Below, piece by piece: positions 42,496-50,241 of a stretch of 64,000 nt of DNA. Source of the stretch: JAVBNW01 sp031551255 (lineage in GTDB: Bacteria; Bacillota; Clostridia; Christensenellales; UBA1750); the NCBI GenBank assembly GCA_031551255.1, contig JAVBNW010000066.1, forward strand, positions 23,969-87,968. Direction: 5' to 3'. The notes beneath the pieces were generated by a model that saw only the letters and a program-made list of their open reading frames with translations, was not told the DNA's origin and ran no database searches. Each line of letters begins with the position of its first letter. Positions within the stretch are counted from its first letter, which is position 1. A program made the translations under genes and the position numbers.

Positions 42496-43521
42496 TTACG
42501 AATTCGGCGGCTGGGAGCCCCCTTGCTGCGGAGGCGCGGGCATCTGGGGCGGATACATGTGCGGCGGCGGCGCTTTGGGCTTGCGGTTCTTTTTGCTGAA
42601 CGGCCAGCGCTTCGCGCAGAGCCTGAAGATGACTAAGAACACCCCAAACCCCGCCGCGAGCAGCGCGAACACGGGCAGAAGCATCGCCAGCACCACCAGC
42701 AGGCCGCGAAGGAACGCGAACACGCCGTTGCTCGAATTGACAAAGCCGGATGCGATGTTATCCCATAGGCTGCCGCTGCCGGTGTTGATCTGCGCTTCGA
42801 GTTGCTCGTGCAGGGTGACGGTTACGGTCGCGTAATCGATCTGCGCGTCCATATGCCGAAGCTCGGATGTCATGGATTCCAGCTGCAAGAGCACGTCGTT
42901 GATCTCCTGTTGCAGGCGGATGACGGTTTCGACGTCGTCGGACTGAAGCTGTAGCTCTTGCAAATGCTTAAGATTTTGCTCCAGCACGTCGATGCGGATT
43001 TGGGTGTCGACATATCGTTCCGTCAAATCGGTATCGCGGGTGGATTCGTTCGTCACCTCGCCCACCGTGCGCAGGAACTCCAAAAAGCTGTCAAAGCGGG
43101 TTTCCGGAAGACGGGCTACCAAGTAGCCGCTGCGCGGCGTATCCCCGCCGTAGTTGGAGATATCGGCCTGTTCAAAAAAGCCGCCCGCATCCGAAACCGC
43201 CGCGCGCAGCGACGCGAGATCCTCGTCAAACCCCTTGGTGCTGATGCTGAAGTTGGCCGTGCGCACGATTTTGCGGCCTTGCGCGACGGGCACGTCGGCG
43301 ATGCCCGACTCGCCCGCCGCAAGTTCGAGCATCTCCCTTTCCATTGCGACGCCGCCATCCATATCCTGCGCGGCATAGGAAGACCCTCCAGAGCCGTAGT
43401 TGGCCGCGTAGGGCACGCTGTCCGGCGCCTTGCTCGGCGAGGCGGCGCAACCGCATGCGAGCAGGACGACCGACGTCAACAGGAAACCGGCGAGCAGTTG
43501 CAAGCGTTTATGTGTTTTCAT
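42496..43521 (-). CDS. DUF4349 family lipoprotein
   Basis: 341 residues from ATG 43521, GAGGAGG eight bases ahead. A type II signal ends LLACGC (Cys about 24), so the mature protein is lipid-anchored outside. DUF4349 features follow: RKIVRTANFSISTKGFDEDLASL, VARLPETRFDSFLEFLRTVGEV, DLTERYVDTQIRIDVLEQN, then a coiled coil (about 160-210) and YATVTVTLHEQ. A membrane segment at about 255-285 and a Pro-rich tail end the protein. Function is unknown; the double anchoring (lipid plus membrane helix) fits an envelope-stress or sensing role. Confidence 0.9.
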   Translation of the reverse strand: MKTHKRLQLLAGFLLTSVVLLACGCAASPSKAPDSVPYAANYGSGGSSYAAQDMDGGVAMEREMLELAAGESGIADVPVAQGRKIVRTANFSISTKGFDEDLASLRAAVSDAGGFFEQADISNYGGDTPRSGYLVARLPETRFDSFLEFLRTVGEVTNESTRDTDLTERYVDTQIRIDVLEQNLKHLQELQLQSDDVETVIRLQQEINDVLLQLESMTSELRHMDAQIDYATVTVTLHEQLEAQINTGSGSLWDNIASGFVNSSNGVFAFLRGLLVVLAMLLPVFALLAAGFGVFLVIFRLCAKRWPFSKKNRKPKAPPPHMYPPQMPAPPQQGGSQPPNS

Positions 43522-43630
43522 ACTTTCCCCTCCTCTTCTTTGCCTGTTTGACGCGCTTTCCATGCAAATGGTTGCAGTATTTTCCAACAACATCGCACAA
43601 GATGCGCCAATATATGCGAATTAGCGCAAA

Positions 43631-43658
43631 AAGCAGGCCGCATCTTGGCAGCCTGCTT
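43631..43658 (-). terminator. Terminator of the mannonate dehydratase gene
   Basis: AAGCAGGC/GCCTGCTT stem with a 12-base loop, followed by TTTTT on the minus strand, 20 bases after the stop. Confidence 0.8.
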
Positions 43659-43678
43659 ATTTCGTGCTCCCGCCCTTA

Positions 43679-44719
43679 TTACTCTTCGATATCGATCTTG
43701 AGCGCCTTCATCAGCGCGCGCATATAGCCGATGGCGTACGCGACGCCGGTCACCCAGGTCTCCTTCACGTTCATCTGCGGCACGTGATCGGGGATCAGCA
43801 TGCCCTTGTAGCCGTTGTCTCTGAAGATCTCCATCGCCCTGATCATATCCACATCGCCGGTGTCGATGAACTCTTCGTAATACTCGGGCAACTGGCCGCG
43901 CACGTTGCGGAAGTGGACATAGGCGACCTTTTTAAGCTTGGAGAAATGATCGATCGCCTGGTATACGTACTCGGGGCCGAACGGCATTTCGCTGAACGTG
44001 CCCTGGCAGAACTCCACCATGCAGTTGTCGCTGGGGTGGCGCCCAAACATGCGGTCGTAGCGGTCGATCTTCACCAAAAGGCGGTTCACCTGGCGCATGA
44101 CCGGCACGGGCGGATCTTCCGGATGCGCGGCGATCTTCACGCCGAACTCTTCGGCGACGGGCAGGATGTTGTCAAGGAAGTAATCAAGCCTCTCCCACAT
44201 CGTCTCTTCCGACACATAGCCCTGGTCGCCCGGCTCGGGGTTTTCTTCGTTTTGACGGCCCCATGCATAGCCGTGGGGAACCGGGGTGTCGAAATCTTCG
44301 ATATCGCTCTTTTTAAACACCGGCGTGTGCGCGCCGCCGCGGGCGAGCGGCAAAAGCTTGCGCCCCGCAACCGCCGCTATACTGAAGTTATAGCCCATCA
44401 CCGGTATGCCCGCGCGGCCCATGTTTTCGATGGTGCGCTTTACGTTGTCCATCTGCTGCGCGCGGTCCGGCCTGCCCAGCAATACTTTATACCAATGCGC
44501 GGGCAGAAAGTTTTCAATCGCTTCAAGCTTAAGCCCGTGCGCCTCCACCTGCCCAACCAGCGCGGTCAGATCCTCGAGCGTCCAATAGCCCTTATCGTCG
44601 TTTGGCATCATGCCGTGATCCGGAATGTGCACCATGATGTGACTCACGCCGATTTGCTTGGCAAACGCGAGCGTGTCCTCGGTGAAAATGCTGGGGTAGA
44701 AGCCTAATCCGACTTTCAT
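43679..44719 (-). CDS. uxuA: Mannonate dehydratase
   Basis: 346 residues, GAGGAGG nine bases before the ATG. A UxuA-type TIM barrel: LEAIENFLPAHWYKVLLG, PVMGYNFSIAA, KIAAHPEDPPVPVM, NCMVEFCQGTFSEM, VAYVHFRNVRG and GMLIPDHVPQM supply the His/Cys/His/Asp metal site. It converts D-mannonate to 2-keto-3-deoxy-D-gluconate in glucuronate breakdown. Usual partners (uxaC, uxuB, kdgK, kdgA) are not in the window. The next gene upstream is the ADP-ribosylglycohydrolase fusion in the same direction, 50 bases away, so they may be cotranscribed. Confidence 0.93.
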   Translation of the reverse strand: MKVGLGFYPSIFTEDTLAFAKQIGVSHIMVHIPDHGMMPNDDKGYWTLEDLTALVGQVEAHGLKLEAIENFLPAHWYKVLLGRPDRAQQMDNVKRTIENMGRAGIPVMGYNFSIAAVAGRKLLPLARGGAHTPVFKKSDIEDFDTPVPHGYAWGRQNEENPEPGDQGYVSEETMWERLDYFLDNILPVAEEFGVKIAAHPEDPPVPVMRQVNRLLVKIDRYDRMFGRHPSDNCMVEFCQGTFSEMPFGPEYVYQAIDHFSKLKKVAYVHFRNVRGQLPEYYEEFIDTGDVDMIRAMEIFRDNGYKGMLIPDHVPQMNVKETWVTGVAYAIGYMRALMKALKIDIEE

Positions 44720-44769
44720 GGGGAATCCTCCTCGTTTTTTATGTGGCCGACCGCATTTGCTGCGGCTAC

Positions 44770-46893
44770 CTATTGGGAGCTCTTAACGGAGGCCATCCGG
44801 TAGTGCGCGTGGCCGCCCTTATCCACCCGGAAGCCGATCATGCCGCTCAGATATGGGTTATTGTCATCCGTCGCGGCAAGAACAGGTTTCCCTTCGCTAA
44901 AGATCTCGATGGAATTGCCCTTCGCCCTCGCGGTGAAGACGTACTCTTTCCCGATCGCCAACGGCATATCCACAGAGGCAAGCGTGCGCCACGCGCCCAG
45001 TTCGTTCTTTTGCAGCAGAACCTTTTCGCCCTCGAGCACGATCGAATAGCCGCGGGCCGCACCCTGGTTGCGGAACGAAAAACCGCACACCCCATCGATA
45101 ACAGGGGTGAACGCGCACGTCATCTCCACATCCTTCCAGCGGACATCGCCGGTATAGCAGGCGCCAAAGTCTGCGCAGCTACCCGAAAGCAAGCCGTCCT
45201 CGAGCAGCCAGTGCCCTTTTAGATAGGTCGTTTGGCTCACCTCGCGGTGCAGCCCCGTGTAGCCTTCCATCCGCTCGCGCGAAAAGTCGAGTTCGTAATC
45301 CGCTCCGCCCGAAAAGTCCATGGAGCCCAGCAACACGGCGGCATCGCCGCCCTCCAGAGGCAGAAGCTCCACGCCCACCTGCTCGATGCACGCGCCGCTG
45401 AGGCGCGGAATGGCGAGCCGCAAAACCTGCCATGCGCCCGAGGTGATCTCTTCCGCCGGTCCGCGATATATATTTCCGCTGTTGCCGTCCAGTGCATACA
45501 CGCACGCGCGGACGCGGGGCGCCCAATCCGGGCGCTGAAGCGCCGCCTCGATCGTCTGGCCCGGGTATACGATCGGAGAAAAACAAGGGTCGTAGCGATT
45601 GTCGTGAAAGTGCTCGGGCCTATAGTACGTGCGGTGGTAAAGCCTGAGTGGGTTGCCCGCCGCCGCGCCCTTCCATACGGTCTTCAATGCGCGCCCTCCG
45701 GAGGGCCGCGCCTCGTTGGCCAGAAACATTTCCGGGTTCTTGCGACCGTCGTGCTCCAACCTAAACGCGTGCGTGGAGCCGGGCAGCGCAAACGAAAAGC
45801 GCGGCCCGTTTAAAAAGGCGCGTACATCGGCAGGGGGCTCCACCCCCGCATTGCGATAGGCGATGCGCGCCATGGTTCGCACGTTATCCGGCAAATCCAT
45901 GATGTTCAGGCTGCCCACCACGCTGGAGGCGGCGAGGAAATCGTTAACGGGCCTGCGCCATTTTTCAAAATCGATGCCTGCAAGCCCCACCAGCGTGCCT
46001 ATGATCGCGCCTACATTGCCCACGTTGCAGTCGGTATCCCAGCCCGCCATGTTGCAGATGTTGATCGTGCGGTCGAAATTCCCCTTGCCGTACAACATGG
46101 CCATGATCATCACCGCCGCGTTGGGGATGATGTGGCAATTGCCCGGATAGCGGTCGTAGCCCCAATGGCCGATGATGTGCTCCATGCACGCGCGCCAGTC
46201 TTTGGCCGCATCGGCGTCGTAAAACGCCATGACGTCCCGCGCAGCGCGCGCATACTCGCACTCGTCGGGGATGTGCCCGAGCGCGGTTTCCAGAACGCCG
46301 CGCATATTCGAGGCGGTAAAAGCTGCGGCGATCGCAGAGGCGACAAATACGCCGCCGTAGATGCCGTTGCCGCCATGGCTCACCGACGCGGCTTTCGCGG
46401 CAAACTCGGCGGCAAGCCCCGGGTTGCCGGGGCAGATGAGCCCCCATGTATCGATAAAGATCTGCCCGCCGATCTGCTCGGCCACCATCGCGCCGTTTTG
46501 CTCCATCGAGCCGGATCTTGGCGCCGGGATGCCTGCGCGCAGGTTGAGGTATGCGGTGTGCTCGGTGGATTTCCCGTACCCGCCCCACCAGTACATGCCG
46601 TGCTCATAGGGCGCGTAGTTAACCCACGCGTGACCGATCTGCTCGGCCGTAACATCTCTTGGGGCCGCAAGCCGCTCATCCTCCAGCGCGCGAAGGAAGA
46701 ACATCGGGCCGTTCGTGTCGTCGTCGGCAGCGAACTCGCGATAATCCACCAAATAGCCGTCGATTTCACCGAGCGCCCGCTGAATGCGCGCGTAATCCCA
46801 GCCTTCTATCGGCGCGCCGTGGCGCACGCCGATCACCTTCCCCAGCCAACCGGCATAGCACCTCTCCAGGTAATCCGAAGGAATTTCCCACAT
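44770..46893 (-). CDS. ADP-ribosylglycohydrolase fused to lectin-like domains
   Basis: 707 residues from ATG 46893, with AGGAGGG seven bases ahead. Residues 1-350 are an ADP-ribosylglycohydrolase barrel of helices: YAGWLGKVIGVRHGAPIEGW, metal motif DDDTN (57-61) and a second WDTDCNVGNVGA (285-296). About 350-520 is a beta-rich linker region, and about 530-707 resembles a DUF1080/LamG concanavalin fold (GDVRWKDVEMTCAFTP, GVCGFSFRN, GYSIVLEGEKVLLQKN). In gut and soil bacteria this architecture sits with glycan genes, and the first domain may cleave an N-glycosidic bond of a non-ADP-ribose substrate. No signal peptide is seen. Confidence 0.85.
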   Translation of the reverse strand: MWEIPSDYLERCYAGWLGKVIGVRHGAPIEGWDYARIQRALGEIDGYLVDYREFAADDDTNGPMFFLRALEDERLAAPRDVTAEQIGHAWVNYAPYEHGMYWWGGYGKSTEHTAYLNLRAGIPAPRSGSMEQNGAMVAEQIGGQIFIDTWGLICPGNPGLAAEFAAKAASVSHGGNGIYGGVFVASAIAAAFTASNMRGVLETALGHIPDECEYARAARDVMAFYDADAAKDWRACMEHIIGHWGYDRYPGNCHIIPNAAVMIMAMLYGKGNFDRTINICNMAGWDTDCNVGNVGAIIGTLVGLAGIDFEKWRRPVNDFLAASSVVGSLNIMDLPDNVRTMARIAYRNAGVEPPADVRAFLNGPRFSFALPGSTHAFRLEHDGRKNPEMFLANEARPSGGRALKTVWKGAAAGNPLRLYHRTYYRPEHFHDNRYDPCFSPIVYPGQTIEAALQRPDWAPRVRACVYALDGNSGNIYRGPAEEITSGAWQVLRLAIPRLSGACIEQVGVELLPLEGGDAAVLLGSMDFSGGADYELDFSRERMEGYTGLHREVSQTTYLKGHWLLEDGLLSGSCADFGACYTGDVRWKDVEMTCAFTPVIDGVCGFSFRNQGAARGYSIVLEGEKVLLQKNELGAWRTLASVDMPLAIGKEYVFTARAKGNSIEIFSEGKPVLAATDDNNPYLSGMIGFRVDKGGHAHYRMASVKSSQ

Positions 46894-47068
46894 GCGGCGT
46901 CCCTCCTGACGATAGACGATATAACAATGCCTGTCTCTATGCATTATAGCGCGAAGCACGGGCGAAGAACAGAGGCGCGCGGAAAAGGTTCCCGCAATCC
47001 CATTCCCATGGCAGATTTGCAAACGGCGCACAAACCCTTGTGTTTCCCGAAAGGCGATGATATTTTGA

Positions 47069-47230
47069 TATAGTCGCCGAACCCCAAAACGCTCAAAAGA
47101 CAGCGAACGGGAGGTTTTCCTCGCGAGAAAGGGGAAGGAGGCATAGCCGTAGCTATGGCGACTAAGCCTGACAATGCGAGGGGAACCGATCCGTCGCTGG
47201 ACTTGAGCGTTTTGGGGTTCGGTGACTATA
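47069..47230. repeat. Nested-palindrome repeat element, copy 2
   Basis: 162 bases with outer arms of 28 bases (from TATAGTCGCCGAACCCC at 47069 and its complement ending at 47230) differing at one position. The inner pair CAGCGAACGG/CCGTCGCTG and the small hairpin CATAGC-N4-GCTATG are shared with the copy at 24111-24270. It lies between divergent genes, ending 38 bases before the ATG at 47268, so it may carry or affect that gene's promoter. Confidence 0.9.
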
Positions 47231-47267
47231 GTAAAACGCCGCGCACAGGAACGCAAAGGAGGGTACC

Positions 47268-48602
47268 ATGGGCAAGACTCGCATCTCCACCGACGGCATC
47301 GATTTTCGGATGAACGGTCGACTCACCTACAGCGACATCCCCGGCTCAAACCCCGCCGCCCACGGCCTTTTGATGAACGCCCGCTTCATACAGGGCATCT
47401 TCGACGACAAGGCCGCCCCTTCGCGCTTCCACCGCTTTGGCCTGGCGTTTGACCCCGAGCGCAACACCGACGACCTCATCGCGGCGCTGCCTCAGTGGTA
47501 CGCCTGTGGGCTTCGCGCCATCACGGTGGGGATGCAGGGCGGCGGCCCGTGCTTCACCCTCAGAAACGAAACCATCGACAACAACCCCTTCGGCGAAGGC
47601 GGCGCGAGCGTAGACCTGCGGTATTTGGCCAGGCTTGACCGCCTTCTCACCGCTGCCGACGGCCTTGGCATGGCGGTGATCGTCAGCTGCCTATACGAGG
47701 GGCAGGTGAGCCGCCTCAAGGACGACGACGCCGTCATCAATGCGGTGAAGCTTACGTGCAACCACCTGCGCGACGGCGGCCACACCAACGTCATCGTCGA
47801 AACCTCCAACGAATATAACATCAAAACCGCGCACCCCATCGTATGCACCGAAGAAGGCATGCTACGCCTGATGGACATCGCGCGCCGAGAAAGTGGCGGC
47901 ATGCCCGTAGGCTGCAGCGGAACGGGCGGCCATTTTAGCCGGGCGATCGTAAAGGCGTCCGACGTCGCGCTGATCCACGGCAACGGAATCACGCGCAACC
48001 GCCTTGCCCAGCTGATCGACCAATGCCGCCAGGCCAACCCCGATGTGCCCATCGTGTGCAACGAGGATTCCCAGGATATCACCCAAATTCCGGTTTGTAT
48101 GCGCGCCCATGCCTCCTGGGGATACTACAACAACATGACGAAGCAGGAGCCGCCCGCGCGCTGGGGCGTGCTGCCCGGCGAGGACGCGTATTTCGCCCGC
48201 CGCATGGCCAAGGCGCTAGGCATCGCCTCAGATTCCGCGGCTCCGGACGCGGAATATCGGCTCATGGGCATGGAGGCCGAGCGGTCGGGCGTGTTCGAGA
48301 CGGCCGACAGCCCGAAGTTTGATAAGACGCTTCATCTTGACGATGGCAACAAGCCCGCTCCGCTTCGCTGGCTCAGGCTGGCGGCACTCTACCCCGAGCA
48401 GATCGACCATGTGGTGTTTTACGCCGACGGAAAACAGATCGAAACGGTGTACGACACGCCGTTTCTCACCCGCATGATCGGCAACTGGTATCACGCGCCG
48501 GTGGCGGGCCTTTCCGCTTCCTCTTCCGTCTGGGCGGACGTGGCGCTGCGAAGCGGCGAAACGGTGCGGGTGGAGGCTTCGCGCTCTTGCGTGGAGCCGT
48601 AG
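47268..48602 (+). CDS. Clan GH-A (GH5-like) glycosidase-like protein
   Basis: 444 residues, AAGGAGGG before the ATG. A TIM-barrel reading: GLRAITVGMQGGGP, YLARLDRLLTAADGLGMAVIVSCLY, TNVIVETSNEYN (Asn-Glu acid/base pair, residues about 182-193), DVALIHGNG, VPIVCNEDSQD (nucleophile Glu). About 100 C-terminal residues are beta-rich, perhaps a carbohydrate-binding module (ALYPEQIDHVVFYADG). It should hydrolyse a beta-linked glycan, but no signal peptide is visible, so it acts inside the cell or on imported oligosaccharides. It is divergent from the ADP-ribosylglycohydrolase fusion across a repeat element. Confidence 0.75.
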   Translation: MGKTRISTDGIDFRMNGRLTYSDIPGSNPAAHGLLMNARFIQGIFDDKAAPSRFHRFGLAFDPERNTDDLIAALPQWYACGLRAITVGMQGGGPCFTLRNETIDNNPFGEGGASVDLRYLARLDRLLTAADGLGMAVIVSCLYEGQVSRLKDDDAVINAVKLTCNHLRDGGHTNVIVETSNEYNIKTAHPIVCTEEGMLRLMDIARRESGGMPVGCSGTGGHFSRAIVKASDVALIHGNGITRNRLAQLIDQCRQANPDVPIVCNEDSQDITQIPVCMRAHASWGYYNNMTKQEPPARWGVLPGEDAYFARRMAKALGIASDSAAPDAEYRLMGMEAERSGVFETADSPKFDKTLHLDDGNKPAPLRWLRLAALYPEQIDHVVFYADGKQIETVYDTPFLTRMIGNWYHAPVAGLSASSSVWADVALRSGETVRVEASRSCVEP

Positions 48603-48611
48603 CGCGTAAAA

Positions 48612-48641
48612 GAATGCCCGACTCAATGGAGCCGGGCATTC
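48612..48641. terminator. Hairpin between convergent genes
   Basis: GAATGCCCG/CGGGCATTC arms with a 12-base loop, ten bases after the glycosidase stop and just past the lipoprotein stop. Confidence 0.6.
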
Positions 48642-48656
48642 CCATGTCCCGCCGTG

Positions 48657-49325
48657 TTACATGTATCTACGGTACACTTTGGTGAAGTACTCTTTGTACA
48701 TATCCGACGGGGTGGCGACTTGGCCCAATTCCTTGCTCGGCATAGAATTGATGCTCAGGGATTTTGTCCAGCTGATTACGGGATAGCGGCCGTACTCCTG
48801 GCCTGCTGATGTATAGATTCCCTTGAATCTTTCCGCCTTGCTCTCAGACATGAAAAGCACATAATCCTTTCCTGGGATGGAGGGCATATAGTTCCCCTCA
48901 TGATACAAGATCTCTTCGCCACTCGCATCGTCGAAATAGTACGGCTCCACAAATGGCACCTGATCGCCTACCGACAAATCCCCTTCATACACTTGGGTGA
49001 CGACCAGCGTGGAAATCGTAGCACCGGACAATATGAATCTGATATCCCCTTCATAGACGCATTCCAAATCTTGCTTGCTATCGTCCAGCAGATAGCCTTG
49101 AACGATAGCGCTCGACAAACCAAGTAGGTCTTCAAATGGCCTGTCGGGCAGCTTAATTGTTTCAATGATCCCTCCTGCTTGTACTATTGTATATCCGTCA
49201 TATCTAGGCTCATCCACGATAGGCCTTTCCGGAAACTCTACGCCGTTGGTTTGTGCCCTTGCGCAGCCCGCCGCCGTGCACAGCAACGCCACGAGTAGAA
49301 CAATACTTATCATCTTATTTCGCAT
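48657..49325 (-). CDS. Putative lipoprotein, tandem copy A
   Basis: 222 residues from ATG 49325, AGGAGG seven bases ahead. A type II signal peptide ends TAAGC (Cys about 21). The mature part has no family I recognise; it is beta-rich with VPFVEPYYFDDASGEE, YMPSIPGKDYVLFMSESKAERFKGIY, YGRYPVISWTKSLSIN. It is a close paralogue of the next gene upstream (49389-50057): the C-terminal half is almost the same at DNA level, while the middle differs. Both end KVYR-R/K-YM. Surface location is likely; function unknown. Confidence 0.8.
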   Translation of the reverse strand: MRNKMISIVLLVALLCTAAGCARAQTNGVEFPERPIVDEPRYDGYTIVQAGGIIETIKLPDRPFEDLLGLSSAIVQGYLLDDSKQDLECVYEGDIRFILSGATISTLVVTQVYEGDLSVGDQVPFVEPYYFDDASGEEILYHEGNYMPSIPGKDYVLFMSESKAERFKGIYTSAGQEYGRYPVISWTKSLSINSMPSKELGQVATPSDMYKEYFTKVYRRYM

Positions 49326-49388
49326 GCGACTGCCTCCTTCGGCGGGCTGGGGAAAAGGGGGCGCCACGCGACGCCCCCGCATGGCGCG

Positions 49389-50057
49389 TTACATGTACTT
49401 TCTGTACACTTTGGTGAAGTACTCTTTGTACATGTCCGACGGAGTGGCGACTTGGCCCAATTCCTTGCTCGTCATCGAGTTGATGCTCAGGGACTTTGTC
49501 CAACTGATTACGGGGTAGCGGCCGTATTCCTGCCCTGTTGTCGCATAGATTCCCTTGAATCTTTCCGCTTTGCTTTCAGACATGAAAAACACATAATCCT
49601 TCCCCGGAATTGAGGGCGTGTAGTTTCCTTCGCAATACAGTTTTTCTTCACCGCTTGCGTCGTCGAAGTAGTATGGTTCCGCCAGCGGCACCTGATCGCC
49701 CGCCGATATGTTTCCTTTATACACCTCGGTAATCACCAGCGTAGAAATCGTGACACCGTACGATACATGTCGGAAGTCCCCATTGTATACGCACTGCAAA
49801 TCCGGCTTGCCATCCTCTAGCAAATAGCCTCGGACAACAAACGCTGAAAGACTAAGCAAATCCTCAAACGTCCTATCGGGAAATTCTATAATGGTTTCTT
49901 CAATCCCGCTAACAGGTATCGCAGTATATCCATCATACCGCGCTTCATCCACAACAGGCCTTTCTGGAAAGTCCACGCCTGCTGTTTTCGCGTTGGCGCA
50001 ACCCGCCAGTGCATATAGCAGCGTCGTAAGCAGAACAGCACTTATTACCCTACGCAT
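49389..50057 (-). CDS. Putative lipoprotein, tandem copy B
   Basis: 222 residues, AAGGAGG seven bases before the ATG. The lipobox is ALAGC. It matches copy A over its whole length, including PERPVVDEARYDGY, FDDASGEEKLYCEGNY and the ending MYKEYFTKVYRKYM. The two copies have near-identical ribosome-site regions, so the duplication included the leader. A Cys (YCEG) replaces His (YHEG) in copy A. The pair follows a metalloprotease gene in the same direction. Confidence 0.8.
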   Translation of the reverse strand: MRRVISAVLLTTLLYALAGCANAKTAGVDFPERPVVDEARYDGYTAIPVSGIEETIIEFPDRTFEDLLSLSAFVVRGYLLEDGKPDLQCVYNGDFRHVSYGVTISTLVITEVYKGNISAGDQVPLAEPYYFDDASGEEKLYCEGNYTPSIPGKDYVFFMSESKAERFKGIYATTGQEYGRYPVISWTKSLSINSMTSKELGQVATPSDMYKEYFTKVYRKYM

Positions 50058-50088
50058 GCGATTGCCTCCTTCTTTTCATCTTCATCTT

Positions 50089-50241
50089 TTAGTTATATTT
50101 TGCCTTTACGTTGAAGCGGTCGTGCTCGGTTACATACTCCCTGCGAAGAGATGTATAGCTGCGATGCCACATGATCGCCGGATTGTTGCACGGATAATCC
50201 TGATCATGCGGGTGCATCAACCCCAGCACATGCCCGAATTA
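50089..50241 (-). pseudogene. C-terminal end of the metalloprotease, beyond an in-frame stop
   Basis: Directly after the TAA at 50239-50241 the same frame stays open for 49 codons to TAA 50089-50091. It begins FGHVLGLMHPHDQDYP and goes on with NNPAIMWHRSYTSLRREY. This is the second half of the metzincin zinc site (HExxHxxGxxH) and the Met-turn region (IMW). So the stop stands exactly at the catalytic Glu codon; one base change (TAA from GAA) explains it. Confidence 0.85.

Noticed and set aside
46894..47256. A 121-residue N-terminal extension of the ADP-ribosylglycohydrolase
   Set aside because: It runs through the palindromic repeat and lacks family similarity; AGGAGGG and ATG at 46893 define the true start.
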